Positions 21,906 to 33,177 of a stretch of DNA of 64,000 bases are shown one piece after another (positions within the stretch are counted from its first letter, which is position 1; every line of letters begins with the position of its first letter). Both the position numbers and the translations under genes were made by a program. Under the pieces are notes generated by a model, which did not search any database, had not been told where the DNA came from, and saw only the letters and a program-made list of their open reading frames with translations. The DNA lies in NCBI GenBank assembly GCA_030704615.1, contig CM060731.1, positions 34,224,001 through 34,288,000 of the forward strand. The letters are read 5' to 3'. Origin of the DNA: Takakia lepidozioides (lineage: Eukaryota; Streptophyta; Takakiopsida; Takakiales; Takakiaceae).

Positions 21906-23205
21906 TCAAGCAGGGGTGTGGATAGGCTCCTCAGTGCAGATTTCCTTTAACTTGTCTGCAACCAGCTCCTCCATCCCATACTGCACACAGGACACAGCCA
22001 GGATTATTCAGAAACACTACAGAAAGCAAGGGGACAGGAGTGAGACCAAGTTGGGGATGGTTTGTGCGTTATAAAAGAAAGAACTCACTGATCCAATCTG
22101 AAAACTCAACCTTAATAAAAGCATCATCGCCAAACAATATTTTTGGTGAACACCAGAAAACAAGTTGATACTCACCAACATTCAAGACTACAAAAATCTG
22201 AATTGCATAATCAAAAATCTGAATCGGATTATGCAATTCATTCAATCTGCACTCAATGGAGGATTTGAACAAGACCAAGCAACGACAACAGCTAGATCTA
22301 AAGCAACAGAGCCGTTTCGTATGTTTTATTATAGGCCAAAACCAGGGGAGGAGGAAGGGGACATCGCGAACAAGGGTACTCGCACAGAAATCATGTATGC
22401 AAGATATTCATGACGACCGGAATGTTTGGGATGATGGATCTGTACAGCTCTGCCAGAGACATTTGAAAAAATGGACGAAAGAAGCTTAACGGATCCCAAG
22501 TTAAGAACGGTATACAGACCAGAGAAAACTAAATAGTAGATCAAGCCCAAATAGTTACAAACAGGACAAAAATTCAGACAAACGTGCAAAGCAAAAGCTC
22601 CCCCCACAATCGATAGGAGTATTGTACAGTCCATGAGGGGAACATAGACTTCCTCTTAAAAACAACCAGAACTTGATTCAGGTGTCAATTTACAAAAATT
22701 TAGCACCTGCCAGCAAGAAAGAGAGAGTGAAGTAGGGAGGTTGGACACGAATAGGGTGGAAAGATAGAAAAGAGAGCCACTTTTGGTGGGGTATTGTGCA
22801 TTCGTGTATGTCCGTGCGAGAGAGAGGAGGAAGAGACGAGAGAGAGAAAATCATGGGTGGGGGAAAGGTCGATAAGTTGGGGGAAGTGGTGCTGAAGTAA
22901 TGCAGAAGAGCTCAAACCCCGGGATACATGCCCAGATCCACACCACATGGGACACAAACAAAAGGAAAGGAAATGAAGGGACCAGGAAAGACCTTGCGAA
23001 GCACCCAGCAAGAGTGACGATGGGCGCGTTGCAAGAGCGAACGAATTGTGGCGGGGTCGGCCTCCTCACTGTAAGTTACAAAATTCTCCCTTGCATACTG
23101 CCTGTAGTAGGACTGCGTGGCTGGAGGCAGCCTGAGTACCAACCGCAAAACCTCAGCGTACGCTCGCACCACTCTTGTCAGATTTTCCGGCCGCGCGGGC
23201 GCCAC
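21906..23205 (-). CDS. LYRM9-like LYR-motif (Complex1_LYR) protein, two exons
   Basis: Exon 1 (23205-22993) and exon 2 (21980-21906) are separated by a GT-AG intron of about 1 kb and join in phase 0. The product of about 95 aa includes RVVRAYAEVLRLVLRLPPAT, YYRQYARENFVTYSE, the RAHRHSCWVLRKY junction and a KLKEIC C-terminus. This is the LYRM9 pattern, with an LYR-type L-R-L helix and the F of the family signature. LYR proteins are small mitochondrial matrix adaptors that bind acyl carrier protein and serve iron-sulfur or respiratory complex assembly; the specific LYRM9 client is not known to me. No in-frame ATG precedes the conserved part: a GTG is at 23205 and a TAA lies just upstream. Either a short 5' exon supplies the ATG (a TAG acceptor is at the right place) or the start is mutated. 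Confidence 0.75.
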
Positions 23206-23691
23206 ATCTCTGCTACGGCTTTACCGCGCGGTTTCAATATCGCCTGCACGGTTCCACCGCGCGGTGCTGTTCACGGCTTCATCACACCCGCACGGGTGCT
23301 ACAGGTGACTACGTCGAACCGTAGTCAGCGTGGCACACAGTCCCGTCATTTGCACCTACTGGAACAAGTACCGGCGGAAATTTACGTGGTATCCTCTCAC
23401 GAGAGTGCGTTATGGTCTATAACGAACGCACCCTGACAGTGGGTTACATTTTGTAACCGCACTCCACATGTATTTTTCTTTTCTTTTCGAAGAGTTTCTT
23501 TATCTACACAAAGGAAGTGGAAACGATCTGGCACAAGAGAAACGCCCGAAAAGGACCTGACCAACAAAAAAATTGCCACGTGGCAAAATGGAACGGAGAT
23601 TTTCTAAAAATCTCTTTACGCTAGGTAAAGCACCCCTACTGGTGCCTCACCTGTGGTGAACGTGAGAACAAGTGATAAGACAAACGAGACC

Positions 23692-23945
23692 AATGGCTGG
23701 TAGCTCAGTTGGATAGTGCACTGGGTGCCGCCCAGATGATTCTGGGTCAAATCTTGCTATCTTGATGGCTATGGTATGTTCGTATGTTCCTCACCCCCCT
23801 TCCCTTGGTCGGTGTCAAATGCGAAAGCCTTCACGGCGAGGTTACTCTGAAAGAGGTTATACTCCCACTAATAATTAAGGGGCTTGATTTGTGAGCTGTT
23901 GCTCCCAGGTGTTTCCCTTAGAAAGAAAAAGAAGAAGAAAACGAT
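23692..23945 (+). mobile_element. tRNA-derived SINE candidate
   Basis: A tRNA-like head, GGTAGCTCAGTTGGATAG (A box) and GGGTCAAATC (B box) about 36 nt apart, is followed by a tRNA-unrelated body and an A-rich AGAAAAAGAAGAAGAAAA tail. This is the standard SINE layout. Transcription would be by RNA polymerase III and mobility would depend on LINE enzymes. The flanking duplication is not clear. Confidence 0.55.
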
Positions 23946-24044
23946 TGCAAAGGATCACAGTAATAGGCATATTAAGTTAGAAGAATTATCATAAAGGGAC
24001 TAAATTTTAGTTTTTTTTTTAGTGTTTTTAGTTTTTTTATTTTT

Positions 24045-25196
24045 TTAAGAGAACAAGGGCGGTGCCCTGGCGTAACTTTATTTCGAATTATTTGAAGGGA
24101 AAAAAATTAAAACCCTTGATGCCCTAGGGCTGCCATAAGGCTTAACACACGGTAGGCCGCGTTGGATAATTCCATAACCATAGCCCGAGAGTGAACTCTC
24201 GAAAAAGACACTATGAACCGACATGGGTATGAGGCCATCAAAGACCTTGAAGACTTAGGTGTAAATGCTTCAAGAAACAAGAAACAGTAACAGAAGTAGG
24301 TCAGAATCTAGCATAGTGGTCAGAACAGAAACAATGAAGTCGAGGGGTTGGAGAGAGAGCTTGGAGGAGAGGTGAGGAGGTGATGGAGAAGCTATTGCCG
24401 ATTGGCTAGCAGGAGAAAAGCAATGCATCTACCGGTGGAAATGGAGACGGGTAGCTGATCCTACTCTGATGTGCCGCCAATTAATCTCCGATCTATCATA
24501 CTCTGGGGAGGTTGAAGAGGTATCCCCTATGTCCTTGCCAACATGGGGGAATTGAATATGCCCAAACACAGGTGAGGCCATCAACTTTACAAATGATTCT
24601 GTGCTTGCCCCAGGTAGTTCCAAAGGTGTAGATGAGAGAGGCTTGTCGCTCAGGCTTCCTTTTGACCGCTGCACAGAGCAATGCCCATGCTTTTTTAGCA
24701 GCCACCATGAGATCAAAGAAGACCAGAGTAAGAATTGCTGAGGCAGATATGTTTTCGTTGTCTAGAGCCCAGGCACATCGTCCCGCATAATTTCTACAGG
24801 TCTTGTCGGCGAATGGTCCCACGCCCTGTACAATGAGTGGGCCAATGGCTAGATTACACAGGGAGCTAGGCAGTGAAGCAAACAGTGCTCTAAAGTTTCC
24901 ACCATTTGGTTATTGCAACATCTGCAGAGAATAGCCTCTGGGAAGTTCAAGTATTGGCGTACTTTAAGAACTCTGTTAGCTATCTGCCAAAGGAAGGCAC
25001 TCATTTTTGTCGGTTTTGATTTGCTCCAAACTATCGACCATATACCATTCCAGTTCTCATGTCGAAAGTTGTGATGGCTCCATTTCTTTTCCCATTTAGA
25101 GGTTAGAGGCCTGGCTGCAAGAATTGCCATGTAGCCTTTTTTTGTTGTGTATGAAAAGAAGGGGTTCAGGTCTTCTTCAAATGACTAGGACCATTC
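24045..25196 (-). pseudogene. LINE-1 (L1-type), 3' part: zf-RVT domain, C-terminus and 3' UTR
   Basis: The frame 25130-24849 encodes a reverse-transcriptase zinc-binding domain (KPTKMSAFLWQIANRVLKV ... CRCCNNQ ... EHCLLHC). 24822-24496 encodes the C-terminal tail (ILTLVFFDLMVAAKKAWALL ... FGTTWGKHRIICK), homologous to the tail of the plus-strand LINE at 59.2-59.46 kb. The 3' UTR end (TTTTAATTTTTTTCCC ... AATAAAGTTACGCC, minus strand) also matches that LINE's end near 59.83-59.87 kb, and an A-rich tail follows near 24000-24045. The LINE continues at 50490 beyond gypsy element 2. The RT catalytic core is missing between the two halves. Confidence 0.8.
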
Positions 25197-25200
25197 GGCC

Positions 25201-28200
25201 TGTCGTGCGCATACATATCGCTACACAACTACATCGCTGTCCAAAACCACACAACACATGTGCACACCACACACTAGTATATCACTAGTCCACCACTAGT
25301 GCAGCCACTAGTCCAACCACTAGGCTACAACTAGTCAGTCACTCACTAGGCTGCCACTATGCTGCCTACTATGGTAGTCACTAGTCCAAACAATGATAAA
25401 GAAGAAGAATACAAGCACGAGCTCACAAATCTGAAGCATAAACTCATGCATATATAACCTCATCACTCAATACAAGTCAAGCCAAGTGCACCCCACGCCA
25501 TGGGGAATCCACACTACGGCGCCATAGCTAGGCGCGGTGAGGCTCAACTCGAGAAAGATGAGCCTCCCGCACTTGCCGTGAAGATAACCACTCCAGGGCC
25601 TAAATCTGCCTTGACCCCTGGATTGACACTTGGGCCAATCCCAAATGTCAATATGTAAAAGCTAGCTATTTTCTAGCTAGTTTCACACTAGTGGTAAAAT
25701 AACTTGACAGTTGTCGTGCGCATACATATCGCTACACAACTACATCGCTGTCCAAAACCACACAACACATGTGCACACCACACACTAGTATATCACTAGT
25801 CCACCACTAGTGCAGCCACTAGTCCAACCACTAGGCTACAACTAGTCAGTCACTCACTAGGCTGCCACTATGCTGCCTACTATGGTAGTCACTAGTCCAA
25901 ACAATGATAAAGAAGAAGAATACAAGCACGAGCTCACAAATCTGAAGCATAAACTCATGCATATATAACCTCATCACTCAATACAAGTCAAGCCAAGTGC
26001 ACCCCACGCCATGGGGAATCCACACTACGGCGCCATAGCTAGGCGCGGTGAGGCTCAACTCGAGAAAGATGAGCCTCCCGCACTTGCCGTGAAGATAACC
26101 ACTCCAGGGCCTAAATCTGCCTTGACCCCTGGATTGACACTTGGGCCAATCCCAAATGTCAATATGTAAAAGCTAGCTATTTTCTAGCTAGTTTCACACT
26201 AGTGGTAAAATAACTTGACAGTTGTCGTGCGCATACATATCGCTACACAACTACATCGCTGTCCAAAACCACACAACACATGTGCACACCACACACTAGT
26301 ATATCACTAGTCCACCACTAGTGCAGCCACTAGTCCAACCACTAGGCTACAACTAGTCAGTCACTCACTAGGCTGCCACTATGCTGCCTACTATGGTAGT
26401 CACTAGTCCAAACAATGATAAAGAAGAAGAATACAAGCACGAGCTCACAAATCTGAAGCATAAACTCATGCATATATAACCTCATCACTCAATACAAGTC
26501 AAGCCAAGTGCACCCCACGCCATGGGGAATCCACACTACGGCGCCATAGCTAGGCGCGGTGAGGCTCAACTCGAGAAAGATGAGCCTCCCGCACTTGCCG
26601 TGAAGATAACCACTCCAGGGCCTAAATCTGCCTTGACCCCTGGATTGACACTTGGGCCAATCCCAAATGTCAATATGTAAAAGCTAGCTATTTTCTAGCT
26701 AGTTTCACACTAGTGGTAAAATAACTTGACAGTTGTCGTGCGCATACATATCGCTACACAACTACATCGCTGTCCAAAACCACACAACACATGTGCACAC
26801 CACACACTAGTATATCACTAGTCCACCACTAGTGCAGCCACTAGTCCAACCACTAGGCTACAACTAGTCAGTCACTCACTAGGCTGCCACTATGCTGCCT
26901 ACTATGGTAGTCACTAGTCCAAACAATGATAAAGAAGAAGAATACAAGCACGAGCTCACAAATCTGAAGCATAAACTCATGCATATATAACCTCATCACT
27001 CAATACAAGTCAAGCCAAGTGCACCCCACGCCATGGGGAATCCACACTACGGCGCCATAGCTAGGCGCGGTGAGGCTCAACTCGAGAAAGATGAGCCTCC
27101 CGCACTTGCCGTGAAGATAACCACTCCAGGGCCTAAATCTGCCTTGACCCCTGGATTGACACTTGGGCCAATCCCAAATGTCAATATGTAAAAGCTAGCT
27201 ATTTTCTAGCTAGTTTCACACTAGTGGTAAAATAACTTGACAGTTGTCGTGCGCATACATATCGCTACACAACTACATCGCTGTCCAAAACCACACAACA
27301 CATGTGCACACCACACACTAGTATATCACTAGTCCACCACTAGTGCAGCCACTAGTCCAACCACTAGGCTACAACTAGTCAGTCACTCACTAGGCTGCCA
27401 CTATGCTGCCTACTATGGTAGTCACTAGTCCAAACAATGATAAAGAAGAAGAATACAAGCACGAGCTCACAAATCTGAAGCATAAACTCATGCATATATA
27501 ACCTCATCACTCAATACAAGTCAAGCCAAGTGCACCCCACGCCATGGGGAATCCACACTACGGCGCCATAGCTAGGCGCGGTGAGGCTCAACTCGAGAAA
27601 GATGAGCCTCCCGCACTTGCCGTGAAGATAACCACTCCAGGGCCTAAATCTGCCTTGACCCCTGGATTGACACTTGGGCCAATCCCAAATGTCAATATGT
27701 AAAAGCTAGCTATTTTCTAGCTAGTTTCACACTAGTGGTAAAATAACTTGACAGTTGTCGTGCGCATACATATCGCTACACAACTACATCGCTGTCCAAA
27801 ACCACACAACACATGTGCACACCACACACTAGTATATCACTAGTCCACCACTAGTGCAGCCACTAGTCCAACCACTAGGCTACAACTAGTCAGTCACTCA
27901 CTAGGCTGCCACTATGCTGCCTACTATGGTAGTCACTAGTCCAAACAATGATAAAGAAGAAGAATACAAGCACGAGCTCACAAATCTGAAGCATAAACTC
28001 ATGCATATATAACCTCATCACTCAATACAAGTCAAGCCAAGTGCACCCCACGCCATGGGGAATCCACACTACGGCGCCATAGCTAGGCGCGGTGAGGCTC
28101 AACTCGAGAAAGATGAGCCTCCCGCACTTGCCGTGAAGATAACCACTCCAGGGCCTAAATCTGCCTTGACCCCTGGATTGACACTTGGGCCAATCCCAAA

Positions 28201-30818
28201 TGTCAATATGTAAAAGCTAGCTATTTTCTAGCTAGTTTCACACTAGTGGTAAAATAACTTGACAGTTGTCGTGCGCATACATATCGCTACACAACTACAT
28301 CGCTGTCCAAAACCACACAACACATGTGCACACCACACACTAGTATATCACTAGTCCACCACTAGTGCAGCCACTAGTCCAACCACTAGGCTACAACTAG
28401 TCAGTCACTCACTAGGCTGCCACTATGCTGCCTACTATGGTAGTCACTAGTCCAAACAATGATAAAGAAGAAGAATACAAGCACGAGCTCACAAATCTGA
28501 AGCATAAACTCATGCATATATAACCTCATCACTCAATACAAGTCAAGCCAAGTGCACCCCACGCCATGGGGAATCCACACTACGGCGCCATAGCTAGGCG
28601 CGGTGAGGCTCAACTCGAGAAAGATGAGCCTCCCGCACTTGCCGTGAAGATAACCACTCCAGGGCCTAAATCTGCCTTGACCCCTGGATTGACACTTGGG
28701 CCAATCCCAAATGTCAATATGTAAAAGCTAGCTATTTTCTAGCTAGTTTCACACTAGTGGTAAAATAACTTGACAGTTGTCGTGCGCATACATATCGCTA
28801 CACAACTACATCGCTGTCCAAAACCACACAACACATGTGCACACCACACACTAGTATATCACTAGTCCACCACTAGTGCAGCCACTAGTCCAACCACTAG
28901 GCTACAACTAGTCAGTCACTCACTAGGCTGCCACTATGCTGCCTACTATGGTAGTCACTAGTCCAAACAATGATAAAGAAGAAGAATACAAGCACGAGCT
29001 CACAAATCTGAAGCATAAACTCATGCATATATAACCTCATCACTCAATACAAGTCAAGCCAAGTGCACCCCACGCCATGGGGAATCCACACTACGGCGCC
29101 ATAGCTAGGCGCGGTGAGGCTCAACTCGAGAAAGATGAGCCTCCCGCACTTGCCGTGAAGATAACCACTCCAGGGCCTAAATCTGCCTTGACCCCTGGAT
29201 TGACACTTGGGCCAATCCCAAATGTCAATATGTAAAAGCTAGCTATTTTCTAGCTAGTTTCACACTAGTGGTAAAATAACTTGACAGTTGTCGTGCGCAT
29301 ACATATCGCTACACAACTACATCGCTGTCCAAAACCACACAACACATGTGCACACCACACACTAGTATATCACTAGTCCACCACTAGTGCAGCCACTAGT
29401 CCAACCACTAGGCTACAACTAGTCAGTCACTCACTAGGCTGCCACTATGCTGCCTACTATGGTAGTCACTAGTCCAAACAATGATAAAGAAGAAGAATAC
29501 AAGCACGAGCTCACAAATCTGAAGCATAAACTCATGCATATATAACCTCATCACTCAATACAAGTCAAGCCAAGTGCACCCCACGCCATGGGGAATCCAC
29601 ACTACGGCGCCATAGCTAGGCGCGGTGAGGCTCAACTCGAGAAAGATGAGCCTCCCGCACTTGCCGTGAAGATAACCACTCCAGGGCCTAAATCTGCCTT
29701 GACCCCTGGATTGACACTTGGGCCAATCCCAAATGTCAATATGTAAAAGCTAGCTATTTTCTAGCTAGTTTCACACTAGTGGTAAAATAACTTGACAGTT
29801 GTCGTGCGCATACATATCGCTACACAACTACATCGCTGTCCAAAACCACACAACACATGTGCACACCACACACTAGTATATCACTAGTCCACCACTAGTG
29901 CAGCCACTAGTCCAACCACTAGGCTACAACTAGTCAGTCACTCACTAGGCTGCCACTATGCTGCCTACTATGGTAGTCACTAGTCCAAACAATGATAAAG
30001 AAGAAGAATACAAGCACGAGCTCACAAATCTGAAGCATAAACTCATGCATATATAACCTCATCACTCAATACAAGTCAAGCCAAGTGCACCCCACGCCAT
30101 GGGAATCCACACTACGGCGCCATAGCTAGGCGCGGTGAGGCTCAACTCGAGAAAGATGAGCCTCCCGCACTTGCCGTGAAGATAACCACTCCAGGGCCTA
30201 AATCTGCCTTGACCCCTGGATTGACACTTGGGCCAATCCCAAATGTCAATATGTAAAAGCTAGCTATTTTCTAGCTAGTTTCACACTAGTGGTAAAATAA
30301 CTTGACAGTTGTCGTGCGCATACATATCGCTACACAACTACATCGCTGTCCAAAACCACACAACACATGTGCACACCACACACTAGTATATCACTAGTCC
30401 ACCACTAGTGCAGCCACTAGTCCAACCACTAGGCTACAACTAGTCAGTCACTCACTAGGCTGCCACTATGCTGCCTACTATGGTAGTCACTAGTCCAAAC
30501 AATGATAAAGAAGAAGAATACAAGCACGAGCTCACAAATCTGAAGCATAAACTCATGCATATATAACCTCATCACTCAATACAAGTCAAGCCAAGTGCAC
30601 CCCACGCCATGGGGAATCCACACTACGGCGCCATAGCTAGGCGCGGTGAGGCTCAACTCGAGAAAGATGAGCCTCCCGCACTTGCCGTGAAGATAACCAC
30701 TCCAGGGCCTAAATCTGCCTTGACCCCTGGATTGACACTTGGGCCAATCCCAAATGTCAATATGTAAAAGCTAGCTATTTTCTAGCTAGTTTCACACTAG
30801 TGGTAAAATAACTTGACA
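25201..30818 (-). repeat. Array of 11 tandem complete LTRs (511-bp period)
   Basis: LTR copies begin TGTCGTGCGC at 25201, 25712, 26223, 26734, 27245, 27756, 28267, 28778, 29289, 29800 and 30310. Each is 509 bp, ends CTTGACA and is separated from the next by GT. The only difference I found by reading is one missing G in a GGGG run in the copy starting at 29800 (near 30103). Each unit contains ATGCATATATAACCTC, a possible TATA region on either strand, and many CACTAGT motifs in its first 193 bp. The copies are more alike to each other than to the 5' LTR at 50169, which has about five differences over 317 bp. Confidence 0.95.
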
Positions 30819-30820
30819 GT

Positions 30821-31030
30821 TGTCGTGCGCATACATATCGCTACACAACTACATCGCTGTCCAAAACCACACAACACATGTGCACACCACACACTAGTAT
30901 ATCACTAGTCCACCACTAGTGCAGCCACTAGTCCAACCACTAGGCTACAACTAGTCAGTCACTAGCTGCCACTATGGCAGTCACTAGCTGCCACTATGGC
31001 AGTCACTAGTCTACACAATCGCCCCCCTAG
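30821..31030 (-). repeat. Twelfth, partial LTR unit and polypurine tract
   Basis: 30821 to about 31016 repeats the first 193 bp of the LTR with a local rearrangement (a repeated CACTAGCTGCCACTATGGCAG). It ends directly at ATCGCCCCCCTAG, the complement of the PPT. The same PPT neighbourhood (TAGCTRGTG.TTAGGTCCCTC) occurs in element 1 at 8781-8815. Confidence 0.85.
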
Positions 31031-31072
31031 CTGGTGCTTAGGTCCCTCTAAGTCCAGGTAGCCACAAGATGT

Positions 31073-31335
31073 CACTACAAGAGATGAGCGTTTTTAGGAC
31101 TACGGCTTTGGCGGAGTCATAAAAACTGCACTAGGTACATGACTACAGAGCGCTGAAATGCATTACAGTTTTAGTTTTATGACTTTGTAGTAATGGATAT
31201 CACTACATGACTCCGGAAAGTTAGGGAGCATTGGTCAAACATTGTTGACCATGATGACAGGGATGGTTTATATGACTAGTGTGATATGTTTGACTACACG
31301 TGGACGACGTTTCATGGAATCTTATGACTACAGAC
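31073..31335. promoter_or_regulatory. Left subterminal region of the CACTA element
   Basis: Multiple TATGACT/ATGACTAC-type motifs (for example ACATGACTAC, TATATGACTAG, TTATGACTAC). They are inverted relative to the TAGTCATA motifs at the other end. Subterminal repeats of CACTA elements are binding sites for the TNPA protein. Confidence 0.65.
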
Positions 31336-31906
31336 ACAAGCAGCACACACAAGAGGTCATCGGTCAAATCCTCCATGGGTCAGGACAAGTCAAGGACAAT
31401 GTGGTAGGGCACCTTCTTCTTCAACCTATTTCAGCCTGTGTTGCCCTCTCATCAGACTCGGCCGCAAGATGCATATTGAATTCTGTAAGTTAAGTCGTTG
31501 GGTAGATCTGTGGTGGTTTGGAGTGACTTTGGCAAGTTACTGCCAGTGTGGCAGCAGGCAAGTATCCAAAAACATATAATAGAGGTGAGGAGAAGCTTTG
31601 GGGTGAACACTTTCCGACCCCAATGGTGGGACAATGGAGACAAAAATGCGAATGCCTGTTGGACTACAGAGAGAAGCAGATGCAATTCAGATTGTGATAA
31701 GTAGGGTTGGGGTGTTTTGGGGAAGAACTCCACACCAGTATGGTTGGGGTGTTTGCTGGTAGAATTGTAGGCTGTCAGAGGCATGGATAGCTGAAGGAGC
31801 AGGGATAGAGTGTGGGTCCAGATTCATCCAAGAGGGCTGGATTTCAAGCTCCACATTACCTATGATTCCCTGTGGAAGGATAGTTACAAGAAACCTACAT
31901 GGGTAG

Positions 31907-32150
31907 ATGGTCAACTGGAAGCGGCATGCTGTACTATATGTCATTCCAGAGACTGTCATTGTTGGTCCATGTGTTTTACAACAATGCTATCAATATAAGA
32001 CTTCTGGTTCGCATTGGAAGCTCAATCCCTGTAAGTTCATTGTGTGTGAAGCTCAAACTTGTGATTTGAAGGATCTTGTAGCCAAGTTCATTCAACCGGA
32101 AAGGAAAAATTCTGAAAGCTCCCATATTTGATGTGGGCAAGCTTATGGAG
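31907..32150 (+). pseudogene. Captured ribosomal protein S3a (eS1) fragment, copy 1
   Basis: The plus-strand frame reads EAQTCDLKDLVAKFIQPE, then (after disruption) GKILKAP and FDVGKLMEV ahead of a GT donor. These match eS1/RPS3a, which has CDLK(D/E)LVAKFIPE ... KVKILKAPKFD(V/L)GKLMEV. The upstream sequence with VLYVIPETVIVGPCVLQQC is shared with copy 2. It lacks most of the gene and is interrupted, so it is a transduplicated pseudogene inside the transposon. Confidence 0.6.
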
Positions 32151-32565
32151 GTAAGACTGGTTTCATATTTTCTTGGTTGGTATGCTGTTGGTTGGCTTCT
32201 TTCATTTCACGTGTGTAGTGGAAGGGGAGAAGTACTTTCCTAAGTTCTGCTGCAACATTATCTTTTTCCAGCCTAGATGTTTTCGATGGATACAAATTGA
32301 AGTGCTTTGAATGTTGCTGCAATACTATAATAAAGTGGAGGGTGCTGAATGCAGTTGGCCTTGCTTCGTGCAGGCATAATCCAGGGAAATGTGGACATAG
32401 CTGAAACCTAATGATAGCATTTCCAGAGGACGCTGTGGATGGCCTCACAATCCAGCATGCAAAATCCATGACAATGTGGAGATGGCTGAATGGGCAAACA
32501 GGTTAAGTGGTGAACAAGCCACGTCACTGGTACATAGTTGCATGCTTACATAGTAAATGAAAGCG

Positions 32566-32830
32566 TACTATATGTCATTCCCGAAATTGACCATGTTGGT
32601 CCATGTATTTTACAACAATGCTATCAATAAAAGACCAATGGTTCGCATTGGAAACTCTATCCCCATAAGTGGCTTGTGCGTGATGCTCAAACTTGTGATT
32701 TGAAGGATCTTATACCCCAGTTCATTGCAGAGGTGATTGGAAAAGACATTGAGAAGGCAACAGCCGTTATCTATAATCTACATATCCCCTTCAATTTGAT
32801 GTGGGAAAGCCGTCTGGCTGGAGGTCTAGT
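32566..32830 (+). pseudogene. Captured ribosomal protein S3a (eS1) fragment, copy 2
   Basis: A second, diverged copy about 640 bp downstream of the first encodes DAQTCDLKDLIPQFIAEVIG followed by KDIEKATAVIYNL. The IGxxIEKAT block is the continuation expected in eS1 and is missing in copy 1. Shared flanking sequence (TACTATATGTCATTCC, CTATCAATA.AAGAC) shows that the two arose by duplication inside the element. Confidence 0.6.
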
Positions 32831-33177
32831 CTCACTTTCACTCATCTAATGTCAGTGTTGTATCCATTGCAATGTGGAAATGTTTGAAACAACATTGGAG
32901 CATTTCCAGAGGATGGTCTGGATGGCCTTTCGTGGCGTGTGCCGAATCCATGGCAAGAAAACATTGCAGGCAGAACCCATGGCAATGGTACCAGCACGGG
33001 TTGGTCCAAAGCCAATTGCAACAACAAATGAATAAAGGGTGCTGAAAGGAAAACACTCCATAATTGATCATAAAATCCAGTGTCCAAGCATGACATCTTA
33101 ATGGGAATGCGAAGGGAGTGTTACCACCTTAAACTATCATGCATGGTCTATACCTGGAGTGCACAAATCGCGCATAT

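Noticed and set aside
25201-30818. Direct repeats regular enough to suggest a CRISPR array or centromeric satellite
   Set aside because: Units are 511 bp with a 2-nt linker and no spacers, and the unit equals the LTR of the flanking gypsy element (TG...CA ends, match to the 5' LTR).
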